64,000 nt of DNA from Choristoneura fumiferana (taxonomy: Eukaryota; Arthropoda; Insecta; Lepidoptera; Tortricidae): NCBI RefSeq assembly GCF_025370935.1, contig NC_133499.1, forward strand, positions 6,164,234-6,228,233, in the 5' to 3' direction. Under the pieces are notes generated by a model. That model saw nothing but the letters and a program-made list of their open reading frames with translations. It searched no databases and had not been told where the DNA came from. The translations under genes and the position numbers were made by a program. Of the stretch, positions 26,114 to 37,400 are shown in pieces. The stretch's first letter is position 1; each line of letters opens with the position of its first letter.

Positions 26114-26807
26114 TTATATATAATCTTAGTCTATACAACGTAACAAATCAATCTAAAGCAGCATGCATACTTTGACTTTGAAATATATTTTAACAAATAG
26201 CGACTCGTTGCCTTGAAGCATTTTGGTTTTGGTTTGGATACCATGGTATCGTCGGGCTGTCAAGTGGTTATAAGCATAGCTGCTTCCAAAATTCCTAGGT
26301 GTCAAGTGTCATACGTTTTGATACTAATAATAGTTGTTGTTTCTGTAAAAAAATATGGCTCGGTCCATTGGAGGACAATTTTGCCAGTGTCTAGTAGTTT
26401 TTGCCGTTGTACGGTAAAAAAATTCTAGAAAACGAAATATGAGAGGTAATGGTGGATGAACGATGACAGCGCGAACCAGTAATAAAGGTTAAAACACATA
26501 ATGGACATGTCATAATAGTCGTTTGACAAAATGGCCATTTGTCATAATGATCAATTGGTATAATGGTTACGATGGTATTATGTATTTTAACTTTTATACT
26601 TTTCAAATTGCATGTAGAATTACATTACCAACAACTCGCCTTGCAACAGTGATATCAGAAATGTAAGGTGCTATGTTACTTAAGAATAAGCAACTATTAT
26701 AATTAAGTTCATTCCATTAATATTTTTACTTTCCAAGATATTGAGATTATGCTAAAATTGTGTTTAAAAGAATAAACCTTATTTTCCTCCTAAAAATAAT
26801 TTAAATC
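26114..26807 (+). other. Unassigned AT-rich sequence
   Basis: There are short ORFs of no recognisable family. A run of similar words occurs at 26490-26580 (AATGGACATG, AATGGCCATT, AATGGTTACG). Confidence 0.4.
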
Positions 26808-27200
26808 TACACCGTGTTTTTATTGATTTCTGTTCTTTTCGACGGATGGAAATATTGACCGAAATTACCTGGTAATATAAGTTTTTGGTTAGACCGAAAA
26901 AAAAAAGATTTTACACTTTGAATTCAGTCATATTGAAAGTTCAAATTGCAAAATACACAAATTTGACGAATGACAATGACATGATACATAAGAGAAACAC
27001 TAGTTCCAAACTTTAAAAAAGTTAATATTACGTCAAATTAAGGACCTTTTTGCACTGTTTTACTGCCCATTATTATTATTTTTAGTTCTAGTTTATTTTT
27101 AACAGTAAGAGTTAGGCCACTAGTGCCTTAGAGAAATTAACTTCATTTGACCTGTTAAATGAATCCCCATTCTTTGTCTTGTTAACTGTTATTGTCATAT

Positions 27201-28076
27201 GTGGCGTTATCTGGGAAAAGTACCTTGTTGTCGGTATTGAGTTATTGATATCCCCATAATCTACATACATTTAGCTATCGAACCATGTAAGAAACGTGCA
27301 TGTAGGTTTAAAGATATTTAAAAAAAAAATGTTGAACCTCACAAGCCAGAAAAGGTGATTATGAGAAAATTGAATTCAAACTTATACACCCAATAAAAGT
27401 ATGTTGTTGTTGGAAGTTACATAGATGACATGTTATTTGAGGAGTAGATTGTATGGGCTTTCAGGTTTCAAGAACAATTTTGTAATTGGACAACTGTTTT
27501 CCTATAGTTTACCTTGCCAGTGCATAAATTAAAAAAAAAAAGGTTGATGGTTTTTTTACTTAATTTTCTATTTATAGTATATTTCCATTGGATTTTATTG
27601 AAGCAAAAAATATTATGCGTAATTGGACACTATATAAGAACTACTCCGTTTGAATTAACGTTGTTTATTATATAAAAAAAAATACTTTAACAAAAATAGC
27701 TTTGTGGTTTACAAATGTAACTAACAATCAAATCAGCAAACGTTTATATTTAGTATGCTAAACATAGCCAAATGAGACCAAACTAACTCAACAAATCATA
27801 AAAAAACTAGTTTATTCAGTCTTCATTCAAGTTCAGTCAGCATTCAGAGCGGCACCGACAATAAGGACCTTTCTTACTAAATTTTTAAGGATGTTTTAAC
27901 TCATAAAAATCGATTTAAAAACTTGTGTCATCTGTCAAATTAAAATTTAGACCCTGCTTATTAATATAGAGAAAAAAAAGAAAAAATGTTTTTTTTTCGA
28001 CATTTTACTTTACTTAATTTGCGATTATCTCGGAAACTAGAACCGACAACAGGTACCTTTTCCCAGATAACGCCAC
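27201..28076. mobile_element. Non-autonomous DNA transposon, TSD CATAT
   Basis: The TIRs are GTGGCGTTATCTGGGAAAAG and CTTTTCCCAGATAACGCCAC, continuing inward with related GTACC and CGACAAC words. CATAT flanks both ends (27196-27200 and 28077-28081). The 876-base interior is AT-rich and has no ORF of note. Confidence 0.82.
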
Positions 28077-28107
28077 CATATTATGTTTTATGAACAGTAA
28101 AGACTTA

Positions 28108-28803
28108 CAGCCTTATTCATAAAAAGTTAGAGCCTCCTTGAAGGCTCCTTGAAGGCCCGATGCTAAAAAACATGATTCATAAACGTCTGTTAGCGCTAAT
28201 CAGTCGATCAAGGCTCTGCTAAAGTTAGAGGACCGTAGACCCTCCTTTATCTCTCTGCTAAGTCACAAAATGGCCGCCACAAGTTTGAACAGCTGACTTT
28301 GACTAGAGCAAAAAACCATAGGTACCGAAGATATTTATAGTGAAGGCAGGGCTACGCAGATTAAAAAAAAAACAGGAAAATTTATTTTCAGGAATTTGTT
28401 TTGAATTTTTAAAAATCCTCTAAATTAGCAACAATAAATTAACAATAAATATGAAAAAAAAAATAAGGATGATTAACATAATTATGGCTTTTTGCACAAC
28501 ATAAACATGCGGATCGGAAATGGCGGGAAAACAAACATCTCGCTTTTTATTTTTTTTCCTGGTAATTTGCTGTCACTGCTGTCAATTTTTTTTTTAATTA
28601 TCGATTAGGCCATTTTTGTCTTTGATTTGTCAAGGTGGCCAACATAACGCGTCTAATCCGTCTATCAGCAGCTCAAACAACTAGCAGACTGCTAGCAAGC
28701 GTTTATGAATCATACTTCTTGACAACCGTCTAACAAGCTTAATCAGTCTGCTAAGTAACAGACCGATCAAACCTCAATTAAGGATTTTTTATGAATAAGG
28801 CTG
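28108..28803. mobile_element. Harbinger-like element, TSD TTA
   Basis: The TIRs are CAGCCTTATTCATAAAAA and TTTTTTATGAATAAGGCTG, with TTA on both sides (28105-28107 and 28804-28806). The interior shows further inverted words (GTTAGAGCC, CTGCTAAG). It is related to 18086-18240 by its termini. Confidence 0.8.
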
Positions 28804-28865
28804 TTATACAATACAATACTAAATGTTCCCGTAAACTTAAAGGAAATCAAAAACAACACGGTGTA

Positions 28866-29280
28866 TTTTGTTTATGTAAGAAACAAGAAAAAGTACGCTA
28901 AAAATTTGTCACAAAATTAAGCCACTGTCTCGCAACTAGTTACTTAATTCAATTTCATTATAATTGTATGTTATCTATTTTGAATGTATGACAGTCTTTT
29001 GGCTAATCACAAATACTTATTTGCTGTATTTAGTAAATTTATTTAGAAAAATAATAATACTTGTTTTCAAATGATTTGAACTATGGAGAACAATGTTTTT
29101 TATTATTTATTATAATATTTGAATAGACACAACCTTAATTCTTTAAACGGAATGGCAAGAATGTACTATTATGTTCTACTAGCGGGACTGTAGACAAAGA
29201 GGCCTTTGCCGCATGAACTGCTCGAAAAGTAAAAAGCTAGAAAAGTAACAACTAAAATAAAAATTGATGGTAGGTAAAAG
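28866..29280 (+). other. Unassigned AT-rich sequence
   Basis: Only AT-rich words are seen, with no repeat border or coding signal that can be defended. Confidence 0.4.
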
Positions 29281-29421
29281 TAGTTCCACCAGAGTTGAGG
29301 TCACGCACACAAGAATGACAGCAGGATTTTGACATTTACTCATTGACTTCATTCATTGTCCCCTTGTGTTCAGTTCTTTTGTAGCTGTTAGTAATCATTC
29401 TCTTCAACTCTGATGGAACTA
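29281..29421. mobile_element. Small MITE
   Basis: TAGTTCCACCAGAGTTGAGG on the left is inverted on the right (TTCAACTCTGATGGAACTA). It is 141 bases long. Confidence 0.68.
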
Positions 29422-29445
29422 CCCTATAATAACAAATCTTACGTT

Positions 29446-29634
29446 CCCTTTGAACGCCCCATTTCGAGTACAAATGTGTCACCAACACGCCGAGTGTAGA
29501 CGAAAAGTAACGCAAATTTCAATCGTAATATCGCGTGTAAAAGTTTCTTGTCATGTCATGACGCCTATAAGCGTCAGTGGCGTGGTAGGCACGGCAGTAG
29601 ACGACACCTTTAGGCGTTCTTGGCGTTCAAAGGG
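29446..29634. mobile_element. piggyBac-type MITE (tentative)
   Basis: CCCTTTGAACGCC on the left and GGCGTTCAAAGGG on the right are inverted. TTAA follows the right end (29635-29638), but the left flank reads ACGTT rather than TTAA. A short in-frame ORF inside has no domain. Confidence 0.55.
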
Positions 29635-29638
29635 TTAA

Positions 29639-32208
29639 TAAAACAATTGCCGGTCGTGTGACTTGTCATCTTGGAAATGGCTCGACCTATTTGGTTGATT
29701 TATTTTTTGATTTGTAATGATCATCACAAAGTTTGGATGAAAGGAAATTTTGAAAAAAAAAACTATTAAAAGTAATCTTTTTCCTATTATGAAAATAAAT
29801 TAAATTTTGCCGTATTTAATTAAATTATGTACTTTCCACTATTTAGTTTAATAAATGATAGCCAATTTATATTTTTTTTTATCACAAATGTTTACGTATA
29901 TTGTGTAGTAAATTGTATATAATAGAATAAATAAGTACTGAAGTCAATTGGTTATTTATTAATTATAGTCCTTTGATTGTACTTTGTGAATTTTGTGATA
30001 TAGTAAATAAATATTTTAAATGCATTGTTTTTTTTTTCTTATTGTCATTAGAAACGTTGGAGTTGTCTGTACTTAATTATTAGGGTTTCGTATTCCAAGA
30101 AGAAACCATTTTAGTGTCGCCATGTCCGTCCGTCGTATCTGTTCGTCTATCCGCGTCTAAGTTTAACCTCTTTACCGCCACAAAACAAATCAACCACCAG
30201 CGACAAATCAACTTGATTTCTTAATTCCATTGGATTAACTCCTCGTATGTTGGATCTAAATAAAGTACTGAATTCTAGTCTCGTCTGTTTTAATAAGCAC
30301 AAGTTCTGCTGATTTAAAAATAGTTATTTATGCAACTGTGTCGTAATAGGGGTCCTTAAAACACGAGTGTGGTTTTATGAATCGAGGCGTAGCCGAGTTT
30401 CACAAGAGTCACACGAGTGTTTTAAGGCCTAATTAAGTACAGTTGCATAGAAGAATATTTTATCTACATCCATCTTCGTATATTAATGACCTGCATTGCA
30501 CTTAAAGGGTACTGATACAGACTTAAATAATTTCTAAGAGACCTTAGAAGTTCAACAACACTTCTAATATAAATTAGGAGTTCTTGTGTGTATTACTCAT
30601 AAAAAGTACGTAAAAACCGGCCAAGAGCGTGTCGGACACGCCCGAAATAGGGTTCCGTAGCCATTATGAAAAAAATAAGTAATTTTTCTACGGATTTCGT
30701 ATTTTGTACGGAATATTTCAAGTTTAGGTATATTTTATACCTTAGGCTGCTATTTACTCTTAAAATACAAATAATTGGCAAGAAAACTTAACCTTTATAG
30801 TTTTCCTTGTAAATTTGATATACCTAGTTACTACCATCCTGAATTTTTTCAAATTTTTCCACCCATCGGTTTAGATTTTAGAGGGGGGGGGGACGCTCGA
30901 TTTTATTTAAAATTTGTACTTTAAAGTTGAATATATTTTTGCAACCCCTAATGGTTTTAAAAGACCTATCCAACGATACTTCATACTACAAGATTGGATG
31001 AGAAAAAAAACCGGCTAAGAGCGTGTCGGACACGCCCAAGATAGGGTCCCGTAGCCATTACGAAAAAAATCAAGTAATATTATGTGTTACAATTAAATTA
31101 AAGCACTTGCTACAGTCTTAAAATCTATTACCAGAAAAAGAGCGTATCTTCACGGCACTTACTTCCTTTTGTTGAGAAGCGCAGTTTTTCGGCAATAACT
31201 CAAAAACGGTATATCCGACCATGTTGAAACGAATTCCGTTGAAAGTATTTATTAAGCGTTATCTTTCCATATTTTTTGCATATTTTTGGGGAAACGGTTT
31301 ACAAGATAGAGGGACACAATTTTTGCTATTTTGGGAGCGATTATTTCCGGAAATCTTCACTTAGTCAAAAAAGTTTTTGAGAAACCTTACTATCTTTTCA
31401 AAAGAGCTGTCGGACTATGTGCCACACAAAGATTTTTTTTTTTTTTTTCATTTCTGTTTCGTGTATGGAGTGAAAGGGGCCCGCTATAGCGGGGCTTCTA
31501 TTTTCTACTCTGAGGTTTAAAAGGTACGAACCTATTATGAAAAAAATAGTGTATTTTTGTTAAACACGTTCATTTCTAAATCTTGTCTAATTGTAAACAA
31601 ATAAATGAGACTCATTGCGGTATTCTGAATGCAGCACGCTCATTGGCGGGCCGGCCGGTTACGGCGCGTGCGCGCTCTCGTTCCCGCGCAGCGCACCACG
31701 AGGTGTATTGCTAATTTTCATTAAAAAAGAAGACGAATTATTAATTTAGTTGCTAAGTCATTATTTACGATGCTCCTTATTGGGGGTTGATTTTGATTAA
31801 ATTAGTAGACAGATATTGAAGCTCAAAAATAAATAAAGTAGCTAACTTACAATATTAGTCGCCAAATCATCAATTTTGAAGATAATATATTTATCGGTAG
31901 CCGAGTTATATTATTTGTTGTTTGTAAATTGTCGCTCGATTTTGCATAATTTGGCATATTATTTTAATAGAAACTGTTCTATTAACCCGTTGCTTTCATA
32001 TTAAAACAGATGTTCCGTTGCGGATGCTAAATAAAACTTTAGTAGCTGCACTTATTATTTCCCAATTTAAAAATAAAAAAACCGACTGCGTTTAAAAAAT
32101 ACTCAAAAGAAGAAACACATCTAGTGGGCTAGAACTTTGTTAAGTAGCTAACTTAAAGTTTAACAGTCGGAACCCATTTAAGTCGTGACGCTCAAAAATT
32201 CTTACCTA
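29639..32208 (+). other. Unassigned, repeat-rich, no gene
   Basis: A foldback lies at 30330-30449 (TGCAACTGT...CCTTAAAACACGAGTGTG and inverse). Two 'accggccaagagcgtgtcggacacgcc'-type repeat starts lie at 30617 and 31011. A poly(T) run lies at 31433. A GC-rich block lies at 31630-31700. The stretch 32080-32190 has ACCGACTGCGTTT words common in moth repeats. Confidence 0.5.
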
Positions 32209-33179
32209 ATGGGTCCCGATAGAACATCAGTACAGCCAGTGTCAAGTTGCATGCTCCAGGCCCTATTTTAGACATCGAGAAGGGCGTGAAACAGGGGGAC
32301 CCACTGTCTCCGAAATTGTTCACCAGTTGCCTCGAGGAAATATTCAAGAAGCTAGCGGTCTCTTGGGAAAATATAATGGGCATCGATGTCGGTGGTAAAA
32401 AAATATTAAACCTGCGCTTCGCTGACGACATCGTTTTATTTTCCGAAACACCACAACAACTTCAGCAAATGCTCCAAGATCTGAGCACGGCGAGCTTTGA
32501 GGTTGGACTCACAATGAACAGAGCAAAGACACAGGTAATGACCAATAGCGTGAAACGTAGAGTTACAGTAGATGGGCAAGATATACAGTACGTCGACGAG
32601 TATATCTACTTGGGCCAGGTAGCATCCTTCGAAAACAGGCAGTCGAGAGAAATCGATAGGCGTATCGATAATGCCTGGAAGAGCTTCTGGTCCATGAAGA
32701 CGCTAATGAAGGGCAACCTTCCTCTGTCACTTAAGCGCAAACTCGTCGACATGTGCATTCTTCCCATCTTAACCTACGGCGCCCAGACTTGGTCATTAAC
32801 TGAAGCTCAAAAGTCTAAGCTCAAGGTTTGCCAACGAGCAATGGAGCGCAGTATTCTGGGTGTTCGAAGAACTGTTCGAATCAAAAACACGGCACTGCGC
32901 TCCAAAACCTGTATAACCGATGTGCGTGTCAAGACCACTAAGCTGAAGTGGGACTGGGCCGGACATGTCTGCCGCATGCATCCAGACCGATGGTCACAAA
33001 TCGTTACCGAATGGCTTCCGAAGGATGGTCAAAGGAGCAGAGGCAGACCCAAGAGGAGATGGCGGGACGACCTGAGCGCTTTTCAGCTCGATTGGCAGGT
33101 GCATGCTCATGATAGGGAAGAGTGGCGAAAGAAAGGGGAGGCCTTTGCCCAGCAGTGGGACATATTACAGGCTACATAA
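32209..33179 (+). mobile_element. RTE-clade LINE fragment, 310-residue open reading frame
   Basis: The open frame encodes GVKQGDPLSPKLF, the catalytic FADD (about 32418-32429), the YIYLGQVASF motif, CILPILTYGAQTWSLTEAQ, GVRRTVRIKN, KLKWDWAGHVCRM and WRKKGEAFAQQWD. This is the second half of an RTE-like reverse transcriptase and its C-terminal region. The 5' part is missing, as in most LINE copies. A copy of the last 250 bases is at 52381-52625. Confidence 0.85.
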
Positions 33180-33545
33180 AAAAAGTGGTCTTAATTTTAG
33201 TATTTCCTTTTCTTTTCTCGCATTCGAAGTGCAAAGTATTGTGTTTTACTAGCGTTCTAATGGCTCGTTTTAGTCCCTTGATAAACAATATACTATTGGA
33301 TTTGTTACAGGTAAAAACTAAATAGATATTCCTTCAGTAAAATTGTGTGCTAATTATCAAGCAGCTATTTGGCAGAGATGTGTGGATAAGTTTCCTGAAA
33401 TACCAAATCCAGAGGATCATGGATGGATGCTAGATGAAGACGGTACTCTCAACATCAAGTGGATGACTGGAGCACATGCACCTGAAGCAGTGTCAGAACT
33501 CCTAAGCTGCTCTTGTTCAAAGTCCTGTCAAATTCCATAGTGTAC
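33180..33545 (+). repeat. Segment shared with 52626-52975, ends at gap
   Basis: TTCCTTTTCTTTTCTCGC, AATGGCTCGTTTTAGTCCC, ATCAAGCAGCTATTTGGCAG and GGATGGATGCTAGATGAAG are all repeated in the same order on contig 3. A short ORF (33343-33537: NYQAAIWQRCVDKFPEIP, DHGWMLDEDG) is open here but broken by deletions in the other copy. Its origin is unknown; it could be an exon-like relic or part of a transposon. Confidence 0.7.
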
Positions 33546-33645
33546 NNNNNNNNNNNNNNNNNNNNNNNNNNNNNNNNNNNNNNNNNNNNNNNNNNNNNNN
33601 NNNNNNNNNNNNNNNNNNNNNNNNNNNNNNNNNNNNNNNNNNNNN
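33546..33645. other. Scaffold gap, 100 N
   Basis: Exactly 100 N marks a join of unknown length between contig 1 and contig 2. ORFs spanning it are meaningless. Confidence 0.99.
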
Positions 33646-33676
33646 GGCGATAGGTCAAAACCACTAGGCTACCACG
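33646..33676 (-). mobile_element. SINE-A head cut by the gap
   Basis: On the - strand this reads CCGTGGTAGCCTAGTGG and TTTGACCTATCGCC, the start of SINE-A. Contig 1 has no SINE at the matching place (about 1937). Confidence 0.75.
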
Positions 33677-34307
33677 GTTATTATTTCATGCGATATTTTG
33701 GGAAGAGTACGTACGTTATGCCAAAACGATACAATTGACTATATAATACTTGGTAGTTAATATGAACATGACTAAGTAAAAAGACTTACACACACTACAC
33801 GAATGACTAAGTAAAGTGAAAAAAAAAATTAACTGTAAAATTGCTATAACTTTTTTTTGGCAAATGATTTTTTGCCAAATGATAATTTGAGTAAAATATT
33901 TTGGAAACTTTGGGAAAAGTTTTTTGCCCATACATAGTAATCCCCCGTTTGTTATTAAGATCTTCAATCAAATCTTGCAGTTGAATTCGACCAACTTCCA
34001 GTAGTCGGATTACTTAAAATTTAGCATACGTATGTAAATAAATAAATAAATTGCGTTATAATACAATAATCTGATAGTGACATCCTGGTGGTCCGGCCAG
34101 GATCGTCTCCACAGGACAAAACTCTTCAACGGTTAATGCCATGGACTTGAAATTTGATATACAAATGTAGTTTGGGTGACAATGCAAGTAAAGTCGACAA
34201 AAAGTAAAAAAAGCAAAAAAATCTTGTATTTAAAAATACATTTTTTTACCAAAAACTTGTTAATGGGTAAAGGTGGCCAGTAATTGCGATTTACCCTATG
34301 AACTCAC

Positions 34308-34417
34308 CGATGTCATCTGATTCTCGACTTCTGCCGTCTGCCGCATGCCGTACTGGCACATGCCGACCAAACCGATCACCTGCGTTATGGCCAGACCAAC
34401 GTTGCCACCGATCGTGT
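34308..34417 (-). CDS. ABCC exon, identical to exon 2 on contig 1
   Basis: All 110 bases match 1210-1319 in reverse complement, with the same acceptor tract and GTGAGTTCAT donor. Confidence 0.92.
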
Positions 34418-37400
34418 CTGAAAAAAAAAACAGTAGATTGTACAACGAGAGCATAAAACGAGCCATTTCACCCGAGACGTTCATATAGCCACCCTCTCCG
34501 TCACGTCGAGGGGAAAATAGGTTTTAATGCTAGAGTTTTACACTATGCTTTTCACTCCGATTGAGAGGATATGAAATAGCAACAGTGGAAACAATTGTTC
34601 ACTTACTAGGTACCTTTAATTTTTCATGCATTGCTATATTATAATTATTAATATTTAGTTTTATTGATTTATTTTGATTGATTTAATCAATTTGTTAGTT
34701 TTACATAAAATAAAAATTATTAAATACAATACATAGAAACTTTTTTGTTTGTGGTTGTTGGCACCTTTTTTTTATGCACTACAGCGATTTACTTTATGCA
34801 CTAGAGCGTAAAAAGTGATTTTATGGCGCCTATTATCCAGCATGAAAACGCACTGAACACATCCGATCACAATACGAGTAAAGTAACGAATGTCGATCGA
34901 ATACGAAAAACATCAATGACGTTGTGTGATATCTGTAGGGCTTTTAAAAAATTCGCAAATCGAAGCTCGCATCGCATTGTCCATCCCACTCTCGCATGAA
35001 ATAATATTAAATACCGACTTTACGAGCATGAGAAGTGAACAAGTTTTTTTTTAAACCTATACGGTGTTCTACTGGTTGGCTTCGGAAATAAAAAAAATAG
35101 TTTTTTTTAAAGTCAATTAGGAAAATCAAAAACGATTAGATAATTTCATAGAACAGATACCCAACCCTCTACCTTTTCAGGTGTACCAACAACAACACAC
35201 AAGCAAATATGCCTTTCTAGGTCTAATTTTGAATTTAAAAACCTTTGTAACTCTGTTCTATGTAAAGGTAACTTAGAAATTGTTTTTCCGTTCGATAAAA
35301 TGAAATGTCAAGCTTAAAGCTATAAATTAAATTAAAAAAAAACAGCCAAATATCGTAATGCACGAGTATTGTATTGTTATTATTACCTTCACTGGCGAAG
35401 AAGAAGAAGCTAAACGTGACGCACGCCAGATAGAGGCAGCAGATCATGTCCATCCAAAAGCCGAACGCTCGGTTCGTGTTCAGCACCAAAGTCCACGCTG
35501 AGCTGTGGAGATCCTGGGGGCAAATACTGGCCACATCATTTTAAAAGTAAAATTTAGAGCGATTGAGTTAATGAGGCCGTGGTGGCCGAGTGGTTTGACC
35601 TATGGCCTCTCACGCAGAGGGTTGTGGGTTCAACCCATGGCTCGCACCTCTGGGTTTTTCGAAATTCATGTGCGGATTTACATTTGAAATTTACGAGCTT
35701 TGCGGTGAAGGAAAACATCGTGAGGAAACCTGCACGAACCTGCGAAGCAATGCAATGGTGCGGGTGAAGTTCCCAATCCGCACTGGGCTCGCGTGGGAAC
35801 TATGGCCCAAGCCGTCTTGTTCTGAGAGGAGGCCTGTGCCCAGCAGTGGGACGTATATAGGCTGGGATGAGTTAATGAACGAATGAATGAATTAGTGAAT
35901 AAAATAATGAACGAGTAGGTATCAGTTTTATTTGAATTTTATAATGAATGAATGAATGAATGAATGAGTGAACGAAAGAATAAAAATTTTGTTTGTCAAT
36001 TACAAAAACAAGCTAGAACCGTTTAAAAGTATACATTCAACAAACGAATGAATGAATGAGTAAACGAAAGAATAAAAGTTTTGTTTGTCAATAACAAAAA
36101 CAAGCTAGAACCGTTAAAAAGTATACATTCAACAAACGAATGAATGAATGAGTGAACGAAAGAATAAAAATGTTATTTGTCAAATACCAAAACTAAGCTA
36201 AATAAGAAATGAAATAACAAACTGAAATATTAGATGCACAGAAAAAAAACAGAAAAATAAGGACCATCACTGGAATCGACCCAGGTCCTCGGTAATCCGT
36301 ACGCGTGCTATACCGCTCACCACTGATTGCGTCATCACTGATGGTATTTACCGCTACACCACTGATGGTCATCACTGATTGGTACCATCAGTGATGTAGC
36401 GGTATAGCACGCGGTACGGGATTTACGAGGACCTGGGTTTCGTTCCCACGTGATGGTCTTATTTTTCTGTTTTTTCTGTGCATCTATATTTCAGGTTTTG
36501 TATTTCAATTTCGGTTTACGGATGACCGTAAAGTAAAAATATTGGAATTGAATAAAAAATACAAAAGATTCCAAAAAAACCAATCTTAAGCTAAATAAGT
36601 TTTAAAAAGTATAAATTAATGAGCCAATGAGTGACTAAAGAATAAAAGTTGTATGTAGGAATGAGTGATATGCTGAATGACTGATTGAATGTGATGATCG
36701 AATGAGGGAGATGGAGTGAATGAGTGTCGAGGAGAAAGACGTAAGACGTGTGCGCGAAAGGACGTGTTTGATTTGGTTATTTTAATTAAGATTGTGTTTC
36801 TTTTGAGTTTTTATTGAATTATATTTTATCTCGCCAACTAAGGTGTTTTCTTAAAGTAAAACTCTACAGTTTTTGGGGGCTCGACCGAGATCACAGCGAT
36901 CCAACTGGATTTTTTCAGACGACGACGTGTTCATAGAACAAAAGACGACGACGACGGCTCACGTCAAACGAAAAATCCAGACGACGAAAATACGATTTAA
37001 ATACAAGTTGTGACGAGAAAATGCCTAAAGAAACAAGACGTAACAGTCGGCGAGTAGACTTTGAAGATTATTTTGAAGAAGCGATGTCATCATCACGAGG
37101 GGCGGTGCCATGTTACATCTGTCAGAGGAACTGGTTCCAAAGTTCTCCGGCCAGGATAAGGCGTATCCTGCGACCAAGTGGATCCAAGACGTGGAAGACA
37201 ATGCCGAGGTGTTTGGATGGACGCCAGTACAGCAGTTACTCATGGCAAGGCGGTCGTTGACAGGTACTGCGGCACTATGGTTACGCGCTGAGAGGATGTA
37301 CAAGACGTGGGATGAGTTAAAAGCTAGTCTTTTAAAAGAATTCCCTGATACCATTGACAGCAAGACTATCCACGAAATGATGAGTTCACGAGTGAAGAAG

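Larger units (their letters stand above)
26810..28863. mobile_element. Outer TIR element with TA borders, hosting two nested elements
   Basis: CACCGTGTTTTTATTGATTTC on the left is inverted on the right (GAAATCAAAAACAACACGGTG), and TA flanks each end (26808-26809 and 28864-28865). This suggests a Tc1/mariner-like non-autonomous element. Two other elements are nested inside. Confidence 0.6.
33677..35577 (-). repeat. Inverted copy of 18-1938
   Basis: The reverse complement of this segment follows 1938-18 almost base for base, with the same TTTGGCAAA words, both exons and intron 1. Differences are scattered small indels and substitutions in the introns only. Confidence 0.9.

Noticed and set aside
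29450..29638. A 62-codon ORF as a gene
   Set aside because: It lies between the inverted ends of a MITE and has no relatives I recognise.
33455..33664. ORFs crossing the N runs (also at 45101-45471)
   Set aside because: Their central residues are unknown and the gap length is arbitrary.
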